Shown here: positions 1-8,900 of the stretch, piece by piece | How positions within the stretch are numbered: the stretch's first letter is position 1 | Layout of the letters: each line of letters begins with the position of its first letter | Source: an uncultured Lachnospiraceae bacterium | Lineage (GTDB): Bacteria > Bacillota > Clostridia > Lachnospirales > Lachnospiraceae | Direction of reading: 5' to 3' | DNA: 48,395 bases | NCBI GenBank assembly: GCA_900546495.1 | Contig: URDN01000016.1 | Coordinates: 1 to 48,395 of the forward strand | Notes under the pieces: model-generated | Seen by the model: only the letters and a program-made list of their open reading frames with translations | What the model was told of the DNA's origin: nothing | The model's database searches: none | Program-made: the position numbers and the translations under genes

Positions 1-54
1 GTCAGCTTACGCTGACCAGAATCACGCACCAAGTCTCACGTGCGTTCGACTTGA
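1..54 (+). repeat. 54-bp dispersed repeat, copy 1
   Basis: This stretch is identical over 54 bases to 34859-34912 and differs at two positions from 36153-36206; all three copies lie on the same strand. It contains a 6-bp hairpin (GTCAGC/GCTGAC around a 4-nt loop). Two interleaved complementary pairs follow, CGCAC with GTGCG and CAAGTC with GACTTG, an arrangement that can form an H-type pseudoknot. This copy lies just before pheT, presumably between pheS (outside the window) and pheT. Its left edge may be cut by the window start. Confidence 0.85.
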
Positions 55-110
55 TCCACCCTTGTGCAAGCACAGGTGGACTCAGACCTTTTGACACTGT
101 AATCTAAAAA
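55..110 (+). repeat. Tail related to the right end of the 33.6-33.8 kb element
   Basis: Bases 61-104 resemble 33741-33784: both carry a TGTGCAAGCACA palindrome followed by a TCAGAC...TTTTGAC...CTG...ATC ending, with a few mismatches and small indels. The 54-bp repeat and this tail together look like one composite non-coding element. It sits directly upstream of the pheT ribosome binding site (AGGAGAAAG at about 119-127). Function unknown. Confidence 0.6.
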
Positions 111-131
111 ATTAATATAGGAGAAAGAAAC

Positions 132-2549
132 ATGACAACTTCATTATCTTGGATAAAAGCATATGTTCCGGAATTAGAAGTAGAGCCGCAGGAATACATG
201 GATGCGATGACACTTTCCGGTTCAAAAGTAGAAGGATATAAAAAATTAGATGAGGATCTGGAAAAAATCGTCATCGGTCAGGTATTAAAAGTAGAGAAAC
301 ACCCGGATGCAGACAAACTGGTGATCTGCCAGGTAGATATTGGTGGAGAGACCACACAGATTGTAACCGGTGCACCAAACGTATTTGAAGGCGCAAAAGT
401 TCCGGTTGTATTAGATGGCGGACGTGTTGCCGGCGGCCATGACGGAAAAGTCGTAGAAGGCGGCATCAAAATCAAAAAAGGTAAATTAAGAGGTGTAGAG
501 TCCAACGGTATGATGTGCTCCATCGAAGAACTTGGCTCTACGACCGATATGTATCCGGATGCAGCTGAGGACGGACTTTACATTTTACCGGAAGATGCTC
601 CGGTTGGTGAGAGTGCAGTCACTTACCTTGGATTAGATGACGTAGTCGTGGAGTATGAGATTACATCCAACCGTGTAGACTGTTTTTCCATCCTTGGTAT
701 TGCCCGCGAGGCAGCAGCTACTTTTGGAAAAGAGTTTGTTCCGCCGGTAGTAACAGAGACTGGAAATGCAGAGGACGTAAACGACTACATTAAAGTATCT
801 GTAGAAGATGCAGATCTCTGCCCGCGTTATACTGCCCGTGTGGTAAAAAATATTAAACTTGCACCATCACCGAAGTGGATGCAGCACAGACTGGCTTCCC
901 ATGGTATCCGTCCAATCAACAACATCGTAGATATCACAAATTATGTGATGGAAGAGTTTGGTCAGCCGATGCATGCTTATGATCTGGATACTATCGCAGG
1001 TCATGAAATCCGTGTTCGCCGTGCAGCAAAAGGTGAGAAATTCGTGACATTAGATGGTCAGGAGCGTACGTTAGATGACAGCATCCTGATGATCTGTGAC
1101 GGAGAGAAAGCAGTCGGACTTGCAGGTATCATGGGTGGCGAAAATTCCATGATTACAGACAATGTACAGACCATGCTTTTCGAGGCAGCCTGCTTTGATG
1201 GAACAAACATCCGTCTGTCCAGCAAAAAAGTAGGTCTTCGTACAGACGCTTCTTCCAAATTTGAAAAAGGACTGGATCCGAACAATGCGATTGAGGCTAT
1301 GAACCGTGCCTGCCAGCTTATCGAAGAACTTGGTGCAGGTGAAGTTGTTGGCGGTGTCGTTGATGTTTACAAGAAAGAAATGACAGGCAGAAGAATTGCA
1401 TTTGATCCGGATTGGATCAACGGTCTGCTTGGAACCGATATTTCCGCTGAGACAATGATCGGATATTTCAAAAAAATTGACCTTGGATTTGATGAGGAGA
1501 CACAGGAAGTCATCGTTCCATCCTGGAGACAGGATCTGCTTCGTGACGCAGATATCGCAGAGGAAGTAGCACGTTTCTACGGATATGACAATATCCCGAC
1601 CACACTTCCATCCGGAGAATCCACAACAGGTAAACTTTCCTTTAAACTTCGTGTAGAGGAAGTGGCAAGAGAAGTTGCCCAGTTCTGCGGATTTTCACAG
1701 GGAATGACATACTCCTTTGAGAGTCCTAAGGTATTTGATAAATTATTACTTCCGGCAGACAGTCAGCTGCGTAATACCGTAACTATTTCCAATCCGCTTG
1801 GAGAGGACTTCAGTATTATGCGTACAGTTTCTTTAAATGGAATGCTGACATCTCTTTCTACCAACTTCAATCGTAGAAACAAAGATGTTCGACTGTATGA
1901 ATTAGGAAATATTTATCTGCCAAAACAGGAGCCTGTTACAGAACTTCCGGAAGAGCGCATGCAGTTTACACTGGGATTCTACGGTGATGGCGATTTCTAT
2001 ACCATGAAAGGTGTTATTGAGGAGTTTCTGTATAAAGTAGGTATGAATCTGAAACCGGAGTATGATCCGGAGTCGGAACTGTCCTTCTTACATCCTGGAC
2101 GTCAGGCAAATGTTATTTATGATGGTCAGGTAATCGGCTACCTCGGTGAGGTTCATCCGACTGTTGCAGCAAATTACTCTATTAAAGATCGCGTATACGT
2201 TGCTGTCATTGATATGCCGGAAATCGTTTCCCGTGCAACTTTTGACCGCAAATACGAAGGCATTGCAAAATATCCGGCTGTAAGCCGCGACCTCAGTATG
2301 GTTGTTCCGAAACATGTACTTGCAGGCGATATTGAGAAGGTATTTGACGAGCGAGGCGGCAAGATTCTTGAGTCTTATGAATTATTTGATATTTATGAGG
2401 GCGCACAGATTAAAGCAGGATTCAAATCTCTGGCTTATAAACTGACCTTCCGTGCAAAAGACCGTACGTTAGAGGAAGCAGATATCACTGCTGCCATGAA
2501 GAAGATAATGAACGGTCTGGAGCGTCTTGGTATCGAGTTGCGCCAGTAG
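132..2549 (+). CDS. pheT: Phenylalanyl-tRNA synthetase beta subunit
   Basis: Beta chain of the cytoplasmic alpha2-beta2 phenylalanyl-tRNA synthetase, which charges tRNA-Phe and carries the editing site. The 805-residue length is normal for bacterial PheT. An EMAP-type tRNA-binding domain covers about residues 40-155 (VIGQVLKVEKHPDADKL, then QIVTGAPNV). The B3/B4 editing region with RPINNIVDITNYVM lies around 255-275, the B5 region around 400-475, and the C-terminal ferredoxin-fold anticodon-binding domain around 710-805 (KYPAVSRDLSMVV). The ATG follows a good AGGAGA ribosome binding site. PheS is expected just upstream, outside the window; a repeat occupies the gap. The gene ends 31 bases before queA and is probably cotranscribed with it. 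Confidence 0.97.
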   Translation: MTTSLSWIKAYVPELEVEPQEYMDAMTLSGSKVEGYKKLDEDLEKIVIGQVLKVEKHPDADKLVICQVDIGGETTQIVTGAPNVFEGAKVPVVLDGGRVAGGHDGKVVEGGIKIKKGKLRGVESNGMMCSIEELGSTTDMYPDAAEDGLYILPEDAPVGESAVTYLGLDDVVVEYEITSNRVDCFSILGIAREAAATFGKEFVPPVVTETGNAEDVNDYIKVSVEDADLCPRYTARVVKNIKLAPSPKWMQHRLASHGIRPINNIVDITNYVMEEFGQPMHAYDLDTIAGHEIRVRRAAKGEKFVTLDGQERTLDDSILMICDGEKAVGLAGIMGGENSMITDNVQTMLFEAACFDGTNIRLSSKKVGLRTDASSKFEKGLDPNNAIEAMNRACQLIEELGAGEVVGGVVDVYKKEMTGRRIAFDPDWINGLLGTDISAETMIGYFKKIDLGFDEETQEVIVPSWRQDLLRDADIAEEVARFYGYDNIPTTLPSGESTTGKLSFKLRVEEVAREVAQFCGFSQGMTYSFESPKVFDKLLLPADSQLRNTVTISNPLGEDFSIMRTVSLNGMLTSLSTNFNRRNKDVRLYELGNIYLPKQEPVTELPEERMQFTLGFYGDGDFYTMKGVIEEFLYKVGMNLKPEYDPESELSFLHPGRQANVIYDGQVIGYLGEVHPTVAANYSIKDRVYVAVIDMPEIVSRATFDRKYEGIAKYPAVSRDLSMVVPKHVLAGDIEKVFDERGGKILESYELFDIYEGAQIKAGFKSLAYKLTFRAKDRTLEEADITAAMKKIMNGLERLGIELRQ

Positions 2550-2580
2550 AAAGTTGGTGTTTGTATTGAACGAAAACGAA

Positions 2581-3606
2581 ATGAAGGTAACAGATTATTA
2601 TTTTGATCTGCCACAGGAGCAGATTGCGCAGGACCCGCTGGAGGATCGTTCATCCTCCAGACTTCTGGTCCTGGATAAAGAGACTGGCGAGTATTCTCAT
2701 CATATATTCCGGGAAATTACAGAATTCCTGAAACCAGGTGACTGCCTTGTCTTAAACAATACAAAAGTAATTCCGGCCCGTCTGTTTGGTGAAAAAGAGG
2801 GGACTCAGGCAAAAATTGAAATTCTGTTGCTAAAACGCAAGGAAAACGATGTCTGGGAAACGCTGGTAAAACCGGGTAAAAAGGCAAAAGTCGGCACAAA
2901 GATTATTTTTGGTGGTGGACTTTTAGTCGGTGAAGTGATTGATATCGTGGAAGATGGCAACCGTCTGATCAAATTTACTTATGAAGGAATTTTTGAAGAA
3001 ATTCTGGATCAGTTAGGTCAGATGCCGTTACCGCCATATATCACACATCAGTTAAAGGACAAGAACCGTTATCAGACTGTTTATGCAAAATATGACGGTT
3101 CTGCAGCAGCTCCGACTGCAGGGCTGCATTTTACACCGGAACTGCTTCAGCAGGTAAAGGATATGGGCGTTGATATTGCAGAGGTAACACTGCATGTCGG
3201 ACTTGGTACGTTCCGTCCGGTAAAAGTGGACAATATCCTGGAACACCATATGCATTCAGAATTCTATATGGTAACACAGGAAGCCGCTGACAAGATCAAC
3301 AATGCGAAGAAAAACGGTCATCGTGTGATCTGCGTCGGAACTACAAGCTGCCGTACCATTGAGTCTGCAGCAGACGAAAACGGTATGTTGAGAGAAAGCA
3401 GCGGTTGGACAGAGATTTTTATCTATCCAGGTTATCAATTCAAAGTGCTGGATTGTCTGATCACAAACTTCCATCTGCCGGAGTCAACGTTGCTGATGCT
3501 TGTTTCTGCACTTGCAGGAAGAGAACATGTGCTGGCGGCTTATGAGGAAGCTGTGAAGGAAGGATACAGATTTTTCTCCTTCGGGGATGCGATGTTTATT
3601 CAGTAG
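2581..3606 (+). CDS. queA: tRNA preQ1(34) S-adenosylmethionine ribosyltransferase-isomerase
   Basis: QueA transfers and isomerises the ribosyl part of S-adenosylmethionine onto preQ1 at the tRNA wobble position, giving epoxyqueuosine. The protein is 341 residues, typical for the family. Recognisable stretches are the start MKVTDYYFDLPQEQIAQ, CLVLNNTKVIPARLFG, AAPTAGLHFTPELL and GLGTFRPV, with ITNFHLPESTLLMLV near the end. I chose the ATG at 2581 because family members begin with this motif. An in-frame upstream start at 2527 would overlap pheT and add 18 unrelated residues. The ribosome binding site is weak, so expression probably depends on readthrough from pheT. A strong terminator follows. 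Confidence 0.96.
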   Translation: MKVTDYYFDLPQEQIAQDPLEDRSSSRLLVLDKETGEYSHHIFREITEFLKPGDCLVLNNTKVIPARLFGEKEGTQAKIEILLLKRKENDVWETLVKPGKKAKVGTKIIFGGGLLVGEVIDIVEDGNRLIKFTYEGIFEEILDQLGQMPLPPYITHQLKDKNRYQTVYAKYDGSAAAPTAGLHFTPELLQQVKDMGVDIAEVTLHVGLGTFRPVKVDNILEHHMHSEFYMVTQEAADKINNAKKNGHRVICVGTTSCRTIESAADENGMLRESSGWTEIFIYPGYQFKVLDCLITNFHLPESTLLMLVSALAGREHVLAAYEEAVKEGYRFFSFGDAMFIQ

Positions 3607-3635
3607 AAAGAATTTCTAAGAAAATATAGTGGGAT

Positions 3636-3681
3636 AAATAGTACCTGTGACAGCGTGTGTGCTGTCGCAGGTGCTATTTTT
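3636..3681 (+). terminator. Intrinsic terminator of pheT-queA
   Basis: The arms 3636-3654 and 3661-3679 form a near-perfect 19-bp stem with a 6-nt loop (GTGTGT), followed by a run of T. It ends the pheT-queA transcript. The 3' arm overlaps the stop codon and last codons of the convergent MFS gene, so the two transcription units meet inside this hairpin. Confidence 0.9.
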
Positions 3682-4873
3682 GCGATTGCTGATTTTTTCG
3701 ATATAGAAGAAAGAGCATGAATAATAGAATTACTGGAAAAATAAGCCCGCATCTCATGCCGCTCCTAATATTATTCCCGGCGTTCTGGGTGATACGGCCA
3801 ACAATTCCAGGCCCGATACTGCCGCCTAAATCTCCTGCCATGGCAAGGAGAGAGAACATAGCTGTCCCCCCTTTTGGAAACGTTTTTGAGGAAATACTGA
3901 TCGTTCCCGGCCACATAATTCCAACTGAAAATCCACATACTATACAACCGATAAGTCCGATAATCGAATTAGATGACAAGGCAGAAAGAAGATAGCAGAT
4001 AACACATAATATGCCGGAACCACCCATAAACTTCATTAAATCCAGCTGTTTTCCATATTTCCCAAAAATTATGCGGCTGATGCCCATGGTGACTGCAAAC
4101 ATACATGGACCTGCTAAATCTCCCAGTGCTTTTGACAATCCCAGTGCAGATTCGGCATAAGCAGATGCCCATTGAGCCATTGCAAGTTCAGAAGCTCCAG
4201 AACATACCATCAGACATATCACAACCCAGAAAAAGGGTTTGGCAAATAGACTTTTAATTCCCATCCCAGTGCCATTATCAACCAGATGCTCAATCGGACA
4301 GGTCATGAAATTATAAGTGTTAACAGCAGGAATCAGTGCCCATATCACGGCAAGCCATTTCCAGCTGTTTATGCCGAATATCAGAAAAAACAAGCTGGAA
4401 ATCAAAATTGTTCCAACAGCTCCCCAACAGTAAAAGGAATGGAGCAGGCTCATCGTTGCTTCTTTGTTTTCAAATGGACAGGCTTCAATAATAGGGCTGC
4501 AAAGTACTTCGATTAAACCACTTCCGATAGCATAAACAACGACACTGCATATAATTCCAATGAAAGGATCAGGTAAAAGATCAGGTAAAAATGCCAGTCC
4601 AACCAGACCAAGTGAAGCAAATATTTCTGATGCAACAACGCAAATACGATATCCGATATAATCTACAAATTTGGCACAGAACAGATCAACCAGAAGCTGT
4701 GTGAAAAAGAAGAAAGTGGATATCAAAGCAATATTACCGAGAGAAATATGATAGTCATTGTGAAATTTCAAAAAAAGAAGCGGTGCAAAGTTTGCAGCAA
4801 TAGCCTGCGTGATAAATCCCATATAACAGGCAATTTTTGTCTTATGATAGTCAGTTTTCTTTACAACATTCAC
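3674..4873 (-). CDS. MFS transporter
   Basis: A 399-residue integral membrane protein with about twelve hydrophobic segments, consistent with a major facilitator superfamily permease; the substrate cannot be read from the sequence. The start is GTG (4871-4873), preceded by GGAGAGG at good spacing. That ribosome binding site lies inside the last codons of the small upstream remnant ending at 4877, so translation is probably coupled to it. The gene is divergent from an AraC-type regulator with a cupin-like sensor domain, which suggests substrate-inducible control. Fucose permease-like sugar carriers often occur in such pairs, but that is inference. It converges with queA. Confidence 0.85.
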   Translation of the reverse strand: MNVVKKTDYHKTKIACYMGFITQAIAANFAPLLFLKFHNDYHISLGNIALISTFFFFTQLLVDLFCAKFVDYIGYRICVVASEIFASLGLVGLAFLPDLLPDPFIGIICSVVVYAIGSGLIEVLCSPIIEACPFENKEATMSLLHSFYCWGAVGTILISSLFFLIFGINSWKWLAVIWALIPAVNTYNFMTCPIEHLVDNGTGMGIKSLFAKPFFWVVICLMVCSGASELAMAQWASAYAESALGLSKALGDLAGPCMFAVTMGISRIIFGKYGKQLDLMKFMGGSGILCVICYLLSALSSNSIIGLIGCIVCGFSVGIMWPGTISISSKTFPKGGTAMFSLLAMAGDLGGSIGPGIVGRITQNAGNNIRSGMRCGLIFPVILLFMLFLLYRKNQQSQK

Positions 4874-4876
4874 TTT

Positions 4877-5023
4877 CTATTTCCCTCTCCGAATATTTTT
4901 AACAGTTCCTTCTTCACATTCGTCAATGCTGCCACAAAAAAAGTCTGTTTTGGGTGGTGCGGTTATTTCAATTCTGTCTCCTTCAATGCTGATCTCACTT
5001 TCATTCATCCATTTAAAAATCAT
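4877..5023 (-). pseudogene. Truncated DUF1349-like gene, N-terminal remnant (48 codons)
   Basis: A 48-codon reading frame with a strong ribosome binding site (AAAAGAGG, 7-8 nt before ATG). It reads MIFKWMNESEISIEGDRI, then ...PPKTDFFCGSIDECEEG. From memory this matches the start of DUF1349 proteins (about 190 residues), where the N-terminus carries W-x-N...TDFF. The similarity ends after CEEG, followed by eight unrelated residues and a TAG three bases before the GTG of the MFS gene. The simplest reading is an internal deletion that removed most of the gene and fused its start to the transporter. It may now act as a leader that couples translation to the transporter. Confidence 0.6.
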
Positions 5024-5080
5024 ACGAATACCTCTTTTCCTTTTTTTATTTGATTATATAGCAAACAATAAACATATGCA

Positions 5081-5110
5081 TTGAATTAAATCACCAGAAT
5101 ACTGTATAAT
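5081..5110 (+). promoter_or_regulatory. Probable sigma-A promoter of the AraC gene
   Basis: TTGAAT (5081-5086), an 18-bp spacer and a perfect TATAAT (5105-5110), 24 bp before the ATG of the AraC regulator. The 110-bp divergent region also holds TATAAT on the minus strand (plus positions 5053-5058), a candidate -10 for the MFS side, though its -35 is poor. Confidence 0.6.
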
Positions 5111-5133
5111 ATCGTAAAAGGAAAGAATGTGAT

Positions 5134-6042
5134 ATGGAGATGGATTATAATAAAATACTTACAGACGAGGACTTTATGGAAATCAAGCAGCACGGAACCA
5201 GTGATTATCCATTTCAGTATTATTATGATGATCTGGAGTTATTTGATTTTCATTGTATTGAATGGCACTGGCACAGAGAATTTGAGTTTTTATATGTTGA
5301 GTCTGGACAAATTATATGTGGAATAGGTGAAAAACAGATTATATTGTCAGAAGGAGATGCGATTTTTATCAATTCTAAAATATTACATCGGTTTTATGCA
5401 TCATCAGGTGGTGTCATTCCTAACTTTGTATGTATGCCTGAATTTATTGCACCAGAGAATAGTTTGGTTTATAAAAAATATATTTTACCAATCATTTCAT
5501 CGAATATGTCTTTTCAGTGTTTTCAGATTGCTGAACCATGGCAGGCAAGGATTATACAAATCATGATAAAAATAATGAAAACACAGGAGAATGAGAAAAT
5601 AAGGGAGCTTTCCACGTTGTCCTTGTTGCAGGATTTATGGCTGATTTTTTACGAAAATGTAAAGTTATTGGATAAAGAAAAAATGCAAACAGTTGACGAG
5701 ACTGCACAGAAAAGAGTTCAGTTGATGATGCAATATATACATGAAAACTATAGTCATGAGCTGTCACTGGATGAAATAGCTTCATATATCGGAATCAGCA
5801 AAAGTACTGCGCTTAATTTGTTTCAACGATTTTTACATATTACACCGGTCAGTTATTTGATAGGATATAGACTGCAGGCAGCTTCCTGGCTATTGAAAAA
5901 TACGAATAAAAAAGTAAAAACCATCGCCTATGAAAGTGGATTCCGTAATGTCGATTATTTTTGCAGATTGTTTAAAAAACGTTATCATCTAACACCATCA
6001 GACTATCGTTGCGCATGCTTAAAACCGTATATCTGTAAGTGA
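5134..6042 (+). CDS. AraC family transcriptional regulator with cupin-like sensor domain
   Basis: A 302-residue regulator. The N-terminal half (about 15-160) looks like an AraC-type cupin: HWHREFEFLYVESGQIICGIGEKQIILSEGDAIFIN with the expected histidines. The C-terminal hundred residues form the double helix-turn-helix: QYIHENYSHELSLDEIASYIGISKSTALNLFQRF, then a second helix-turn-helix with KVKTIAYESGFRNVDYFCRLFKKRYHLTPSDYR. The ATG at 5134 follows AAAGGAAAG at 8 nt. Since it is transcribed away from the MFS gene, it most likely controls that transporter in response to a small carbohydrate-like ligand (inferred from gene order). Its base composition is more AT-rich than the flanking housekeeping genes. 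Confidence 0.93.
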   Translation: MEMDYNKILTDEDFMEIKQHGTSDYPFQYYYDDLELFDFHCIEWHWHREFEFLYVESGQIICGIGEKQIILSEGDAIFINSKILHRFYASSGGVIPNFVCMPEFIAPENSLVYKKYILPIISSNMSFQCFQIAEPWQARIIQIMIKIMKTQENEKIRELSTLSLLQDLWLIFYENVKLLDKEKMQTVDETAQKRVQLMMQYIHENYSHELSLDEIASYIGISKSTALNLFQRFLHITPVSYLIGYRLQAASWLLKNTNKKVKTIAYESGFRNVDYFCRLFKKRYHLTPSDYRCACLKPYICK

Positions 6043-6096
6043 CCGCTAGATGAGTCAACCACAATATACCAGTTTGTTATAAAAAAAGGAGTACAT

Positions 6097-6573
6097 ATGC
6101 AATTATTAATTCAACAACGTGTATTTTCCTGGTCAGATACATATGATATTTACGATGAACAGGGAAATCAGAAGTATTTTGTAAAAAATGAACTTATCTC
6201 ATTAGGACACCGCCTCCATGTATATGATGCGGCGCACAATGAGATCGGATTTATCAAACAGAAATTATTCTGTTTACTTCCAACTTTTGAAATCGAATGG
6301 AACGGACAGTTGATGGGTCACATAGAGCAGCGTTTTGCTTTGTTCCGCCCAAAATATGATGTGGATTTCATGGGATGGCGTGCAGAAGGTGATTTCATGG
6401 GCTGGGATTATGATGTGTATGAAGCATGCAGTGCAGTCGTTCATGTACATAAAAAGATTCTGAGCTGGGGTGACACCTATGCCATTGAATTTGATGATCC
6501 GAAGCATGAAATTCCGGCATTGTTACTGGTATTGGCCATTGATGCAGCAAATTGTTCACAGAATAATTCTTAA
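6097..6573 (+). CDS. LURP-one-related (DUF567/YxjI-like) protein
   Basis: A 158-residue soluble protein with the beta-rich pattern of the LURP-one-related/YxjI family: VFSWSDTYDIYDEQGNQKYFVKNELISLGHRLHVYD, then IGFIKQKLFCLLPTFEIEWNG and FMGWDYDVYEACSAVVHVHKKILSWGDTYAIEF. Its fold is related to tubby-like domains and the cellular role is unknown. A strong AAGGAG precedes the ATG. It lies alone between the AraC gene and topB. Its stop codon TAA directly abuts an ATG opening a 25-codon frame that runs into topB, so it may be cotranscribed with topB. Confidence 0.85.
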   Translation: MQLLIQQRVFSWSDTYDIYDEQGNQKYFVKNELISLGHRLHVYDAAHNEIGFIKQKLFCLLPTFEIEWNGQLMGHIEQRFALFRPKYDVDFMGWRAEGDFMGWDYDVYEACSAVVHVHKKILSWGDTYAIEFDDPKHEIPALLLVLAIDAANCSQNNS

Positions 6574-6635
6574 ATGTCCGTTTTACAAAGGCTGAGAGAA
6601 ATAGAACAAAAAGAAGAAAGAGAATTAGCAAAAAT

Positions 6636-8822
6636 ATGGGAAAAACATTAGTCATTGCCGAAAAACCTTCCGTTGGGCGGGATATTGGCAGAGTTTTAAA
6701 GTGTGGAAAGAAAATTGACGGAGCTTTGGAAGGCAGTCAGTATATCGTAACCTGGGGATTAGGCCACTTGGTTACATTGGCAGATCCGGAGCATTACGAT
6801 AAAAAATACAAAGACTGGAAAATGGAAGATCTTCCGATGCTTCCGGAGAAAATGGATATTGAGGTCATCAAGCAGACTGGGAAGCAATATCAGGCTGTAA
6901 AACGGCAGATTTACCGTAAGGATGTATTGGATATCGTCATTGCAACTGATGCCGGACGAGAGGGGGAACTGGTTGCCCGCTGGATTTTGAAAAAAGCGGA
7001 CAATCATAAGCCATGCAGACGTCTGTGGATTTCTTCTGTGACAGACAAAGCAATCCGCCAGGGATTTGAGCATCTGAAAAATGCAAAAGAATATGATAAT
7101 CTGTATCATGCGGCTGTCTGCCGTGCAGAGGCAGACTGGCTGGTGGGATTAAATGCTACCAGAGCATTGACCTGCAAATACAATGCGCAGTTGTCCTGTG
7201 GTCGCGTGCAGACGCCGACCCTAGCCATGATTGCAAAGCGGGAAGAAGAAATTCGGAAATTTGTTCCAAAACCATATTACGGACTGCAATTGCAGGCAGA
7301 GGGTGTGGTATTTATCTGGAAAGATGAAAATAGTGGCAGTTATCGCAGCTTTCAGAAGGAACGGATAGAGAATATCCAGAAGAAACTGTCTGGAAAGAAA
7401 CTGCAGATCATAAAAGCGGATACAAAAGTGAAAAAGCAGGGCGCACCACAATTATACGATCTGACACAGCTGCAACGGGAAGCGAATCAGAAATTTGGCT
7501 TTTCGGCAAAAGAAACACTGAATATCATGCAGCGGTTGTATGAGAACCATAAAGTGCTGACTTATCCGCGAACGGATTCCCGTTATCTGACAGCGGATGT
7601 CATGGGAACGATCAAAGAACGTCTGCAGGCAATCAATGCAGGCGCTTACCGGGAGTTTGCAGCTCCGCTGATCCGACGGGAACTGCCGAAGAAACCGGCA
7701 TTTGTCAATGATTCGAAAGTCAGTGACCACCATGCAATCATTCCAACGGAGCAGGCACCAAATTATATCCATATGAGCAATGAAGAGCGAAAAATCTACG
7801 ATATGGTAGTGCGCAGATTCCTGGCAGTTATGTTTCCGGCGTATGAATATGAAGAATCAGTATTGACCGGAGAAGTGGCAGGGGAACATTTTTATGCCAG
7901 AGGAACCCGTCCGCTGCATATGGGATGGAAAGCGGTTTATGAAAATCAGTCCGAAGATGAGGAAGAGGAGGAGTTAAAACGCCAGAATCTTCCTGTGATG
8001 CAAAAAGGGCAGGAATTTTCCATTTCCAATATCCGCCTGACAGAAGGTAAGACAAAGCCACCTGCACGATTTACCGAAGGCACGCTGATCGCTGCAATGG
8101 AAAATCCGGTACGTTATATGGAAAGTGGCAACAAAGAAATGGCAAAGACGTTGGGAGAAACTGGTGGACTTGGAACAGTTGCTACCAGGGCAGATATTAT
8201 TGAAAAATTGTTTTCCAGTTTTTTATTAGAGAAAAAGGGTGAAGATATCTATACGACAGCGAAGGCACGTCAGCTTCTGGAACTGGTTCCGGAAGATCTG
8301 CGCAAGCCGGAACTGACGGCACAGTGGGAAATGAAGCTCTCAAAGATTGCAGAAGGAAAACTTTCAGACCAGAAGTTTATGACTGAGATTCGGACTTATT
8401 CAACGGATCTGGTAAAACAGATCAAGACAGCGGAAGGAACTTTCCGACATGATAATATGACAAACAAACTTTGTCCGAATTGCGGGAAACGTCTGCTTGC
8501 TGTAAATGGCAAAAACAGTCGGATGCTTGTATGCCAGGATCGGGAATGTGGATACCGCCAGACGATTGCGAAGACTACGAACGCCCGCTGTCCGCAGTGT
8601 CATAAACGAATGGAACTGATTGGAAGCGGTGAGAATGCTTCTTTTGTATGCAAGTGCGGATACAAGGAACGTCTGAGTAAATTCCAGGAGCGCAGGAAGA
8701 AAGAGGGCGCAGGAGTTTCCAAGCGAGATGTACAGAATTATCTGAAGAAACAGCAGAAAGAGGCAAAGCAGGAGACTGGCAGTAATGCAATGCTGGACGC
8801 ATTGAAAAACATTAAATTGTAA
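6636..8822 (+). CDS. topB: DNA topoisomerase III (type IA)
   Basis: A 728-residue type IA topoisomerase that passes single strands to relax or decatenate DNA. The N-terminal TOPRIM domain has VIAEKPSVGRDIG and the acidic DAGREGE signature (about residues 105-111). The catalytic tyrosine is Y310 in LTYPRTDSRYL. SDHHAIIPT and GTLIAAMENP also match the family. The C-terminus carries four- and three-cysteine clusters (CPNCGKRL, CQDRECGY, CPQCHKRM, CKCGY), probable zinc ribbons, then a lysine-rich tail. TopB rather than TopA is indicated by the N-terminus and length. A terminator shared with the convergent ABC operon follows directly. Confidence 0.95.
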   Translation: MGKTLVIAEKPSVGRDIGRVLKCGKKIDGALEGSQYIVTWGLGHLVTLADPEHYDKKYKDWKMEDLPMLPEKMDIEVIKQTGKQYQAVKRQIYRKDVLDIVIATDAGREGELVARWILKKADNHKPCRRLWISSVTDKAIRQGFEHLKNAKEYDNLYHAAVCRAEADWLVGLNATRALTCKYNAQLSCGRVQTPTLAMIAKREEEIRKFVPKPYYGLQLQAEGVVFIWKDENSGSYRSFQKERIENIQKKLSGKKLQIIKADTKVKKQGAPQLYDLTQLQREANQKFGFSAKETLNIMQRLYENHKVLTYPRTDSRYLTADVMGTIKERLQAINAGAYREFAAPLIRRELPKKPAFVNDSKVSDHHAIIPTEQAPNYIHMSNEERKIYDMVVRRFLAVMFPAYEYEESVLTGEVAGEHFYARGTRPLHMGWKAVYENQSEDEEEEELKRQNLPVMQKGQEFSISNIRLTEGKTKPPARFTEGTLIAAMENPVRYMESGNKEMAKTLGETGGLGTVATRADIIEKLFSSFLLEKKGEDIYTTAKARQLLELVPEDLRKPELTAQWEMKLSKIAEGKLSDQKFMTEIRTYSTDLVKQIKTAEGTFRHDNMTNKLCPNCGKRLLAVNGKNSRMLVCQDRECGYRQTIAKTTNARCPQCHKRMELIGSGENASFVCKCGYKERLSKFQERRKKEGAGVSKRDVQNYLKKQQKEAKQETGSNAMLDALKNIKL

Positions 8823-8879
8823 ACAAATAAAAATATTCAACCAGAGCGGGAAGGTTCTGATTGAATATTTTTTATTTGT
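8823..8879. terminator. Bidirectional terminator between topB and the ABC operon
   Basis: The arms 8823-8840 and 8861-8879 are nearly perfect complements, extended inward by CAGA/TCTG, with A-rich and T-rich outer parts. In either direction the hairpin ends in a U-rich tract, so it can serve both converging transcripts. Confidence 0.85.
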
Positions 8880-8900
8880 CGAAAAAAATCGAGTTAAAAT

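Noticed and set aside
3717..5053. Plus-strand frames opposite the MFS gene
   Set aside because: All are short and antisense to a membrane-protein gene with clear hydrophobic periodicity on the minus strand.
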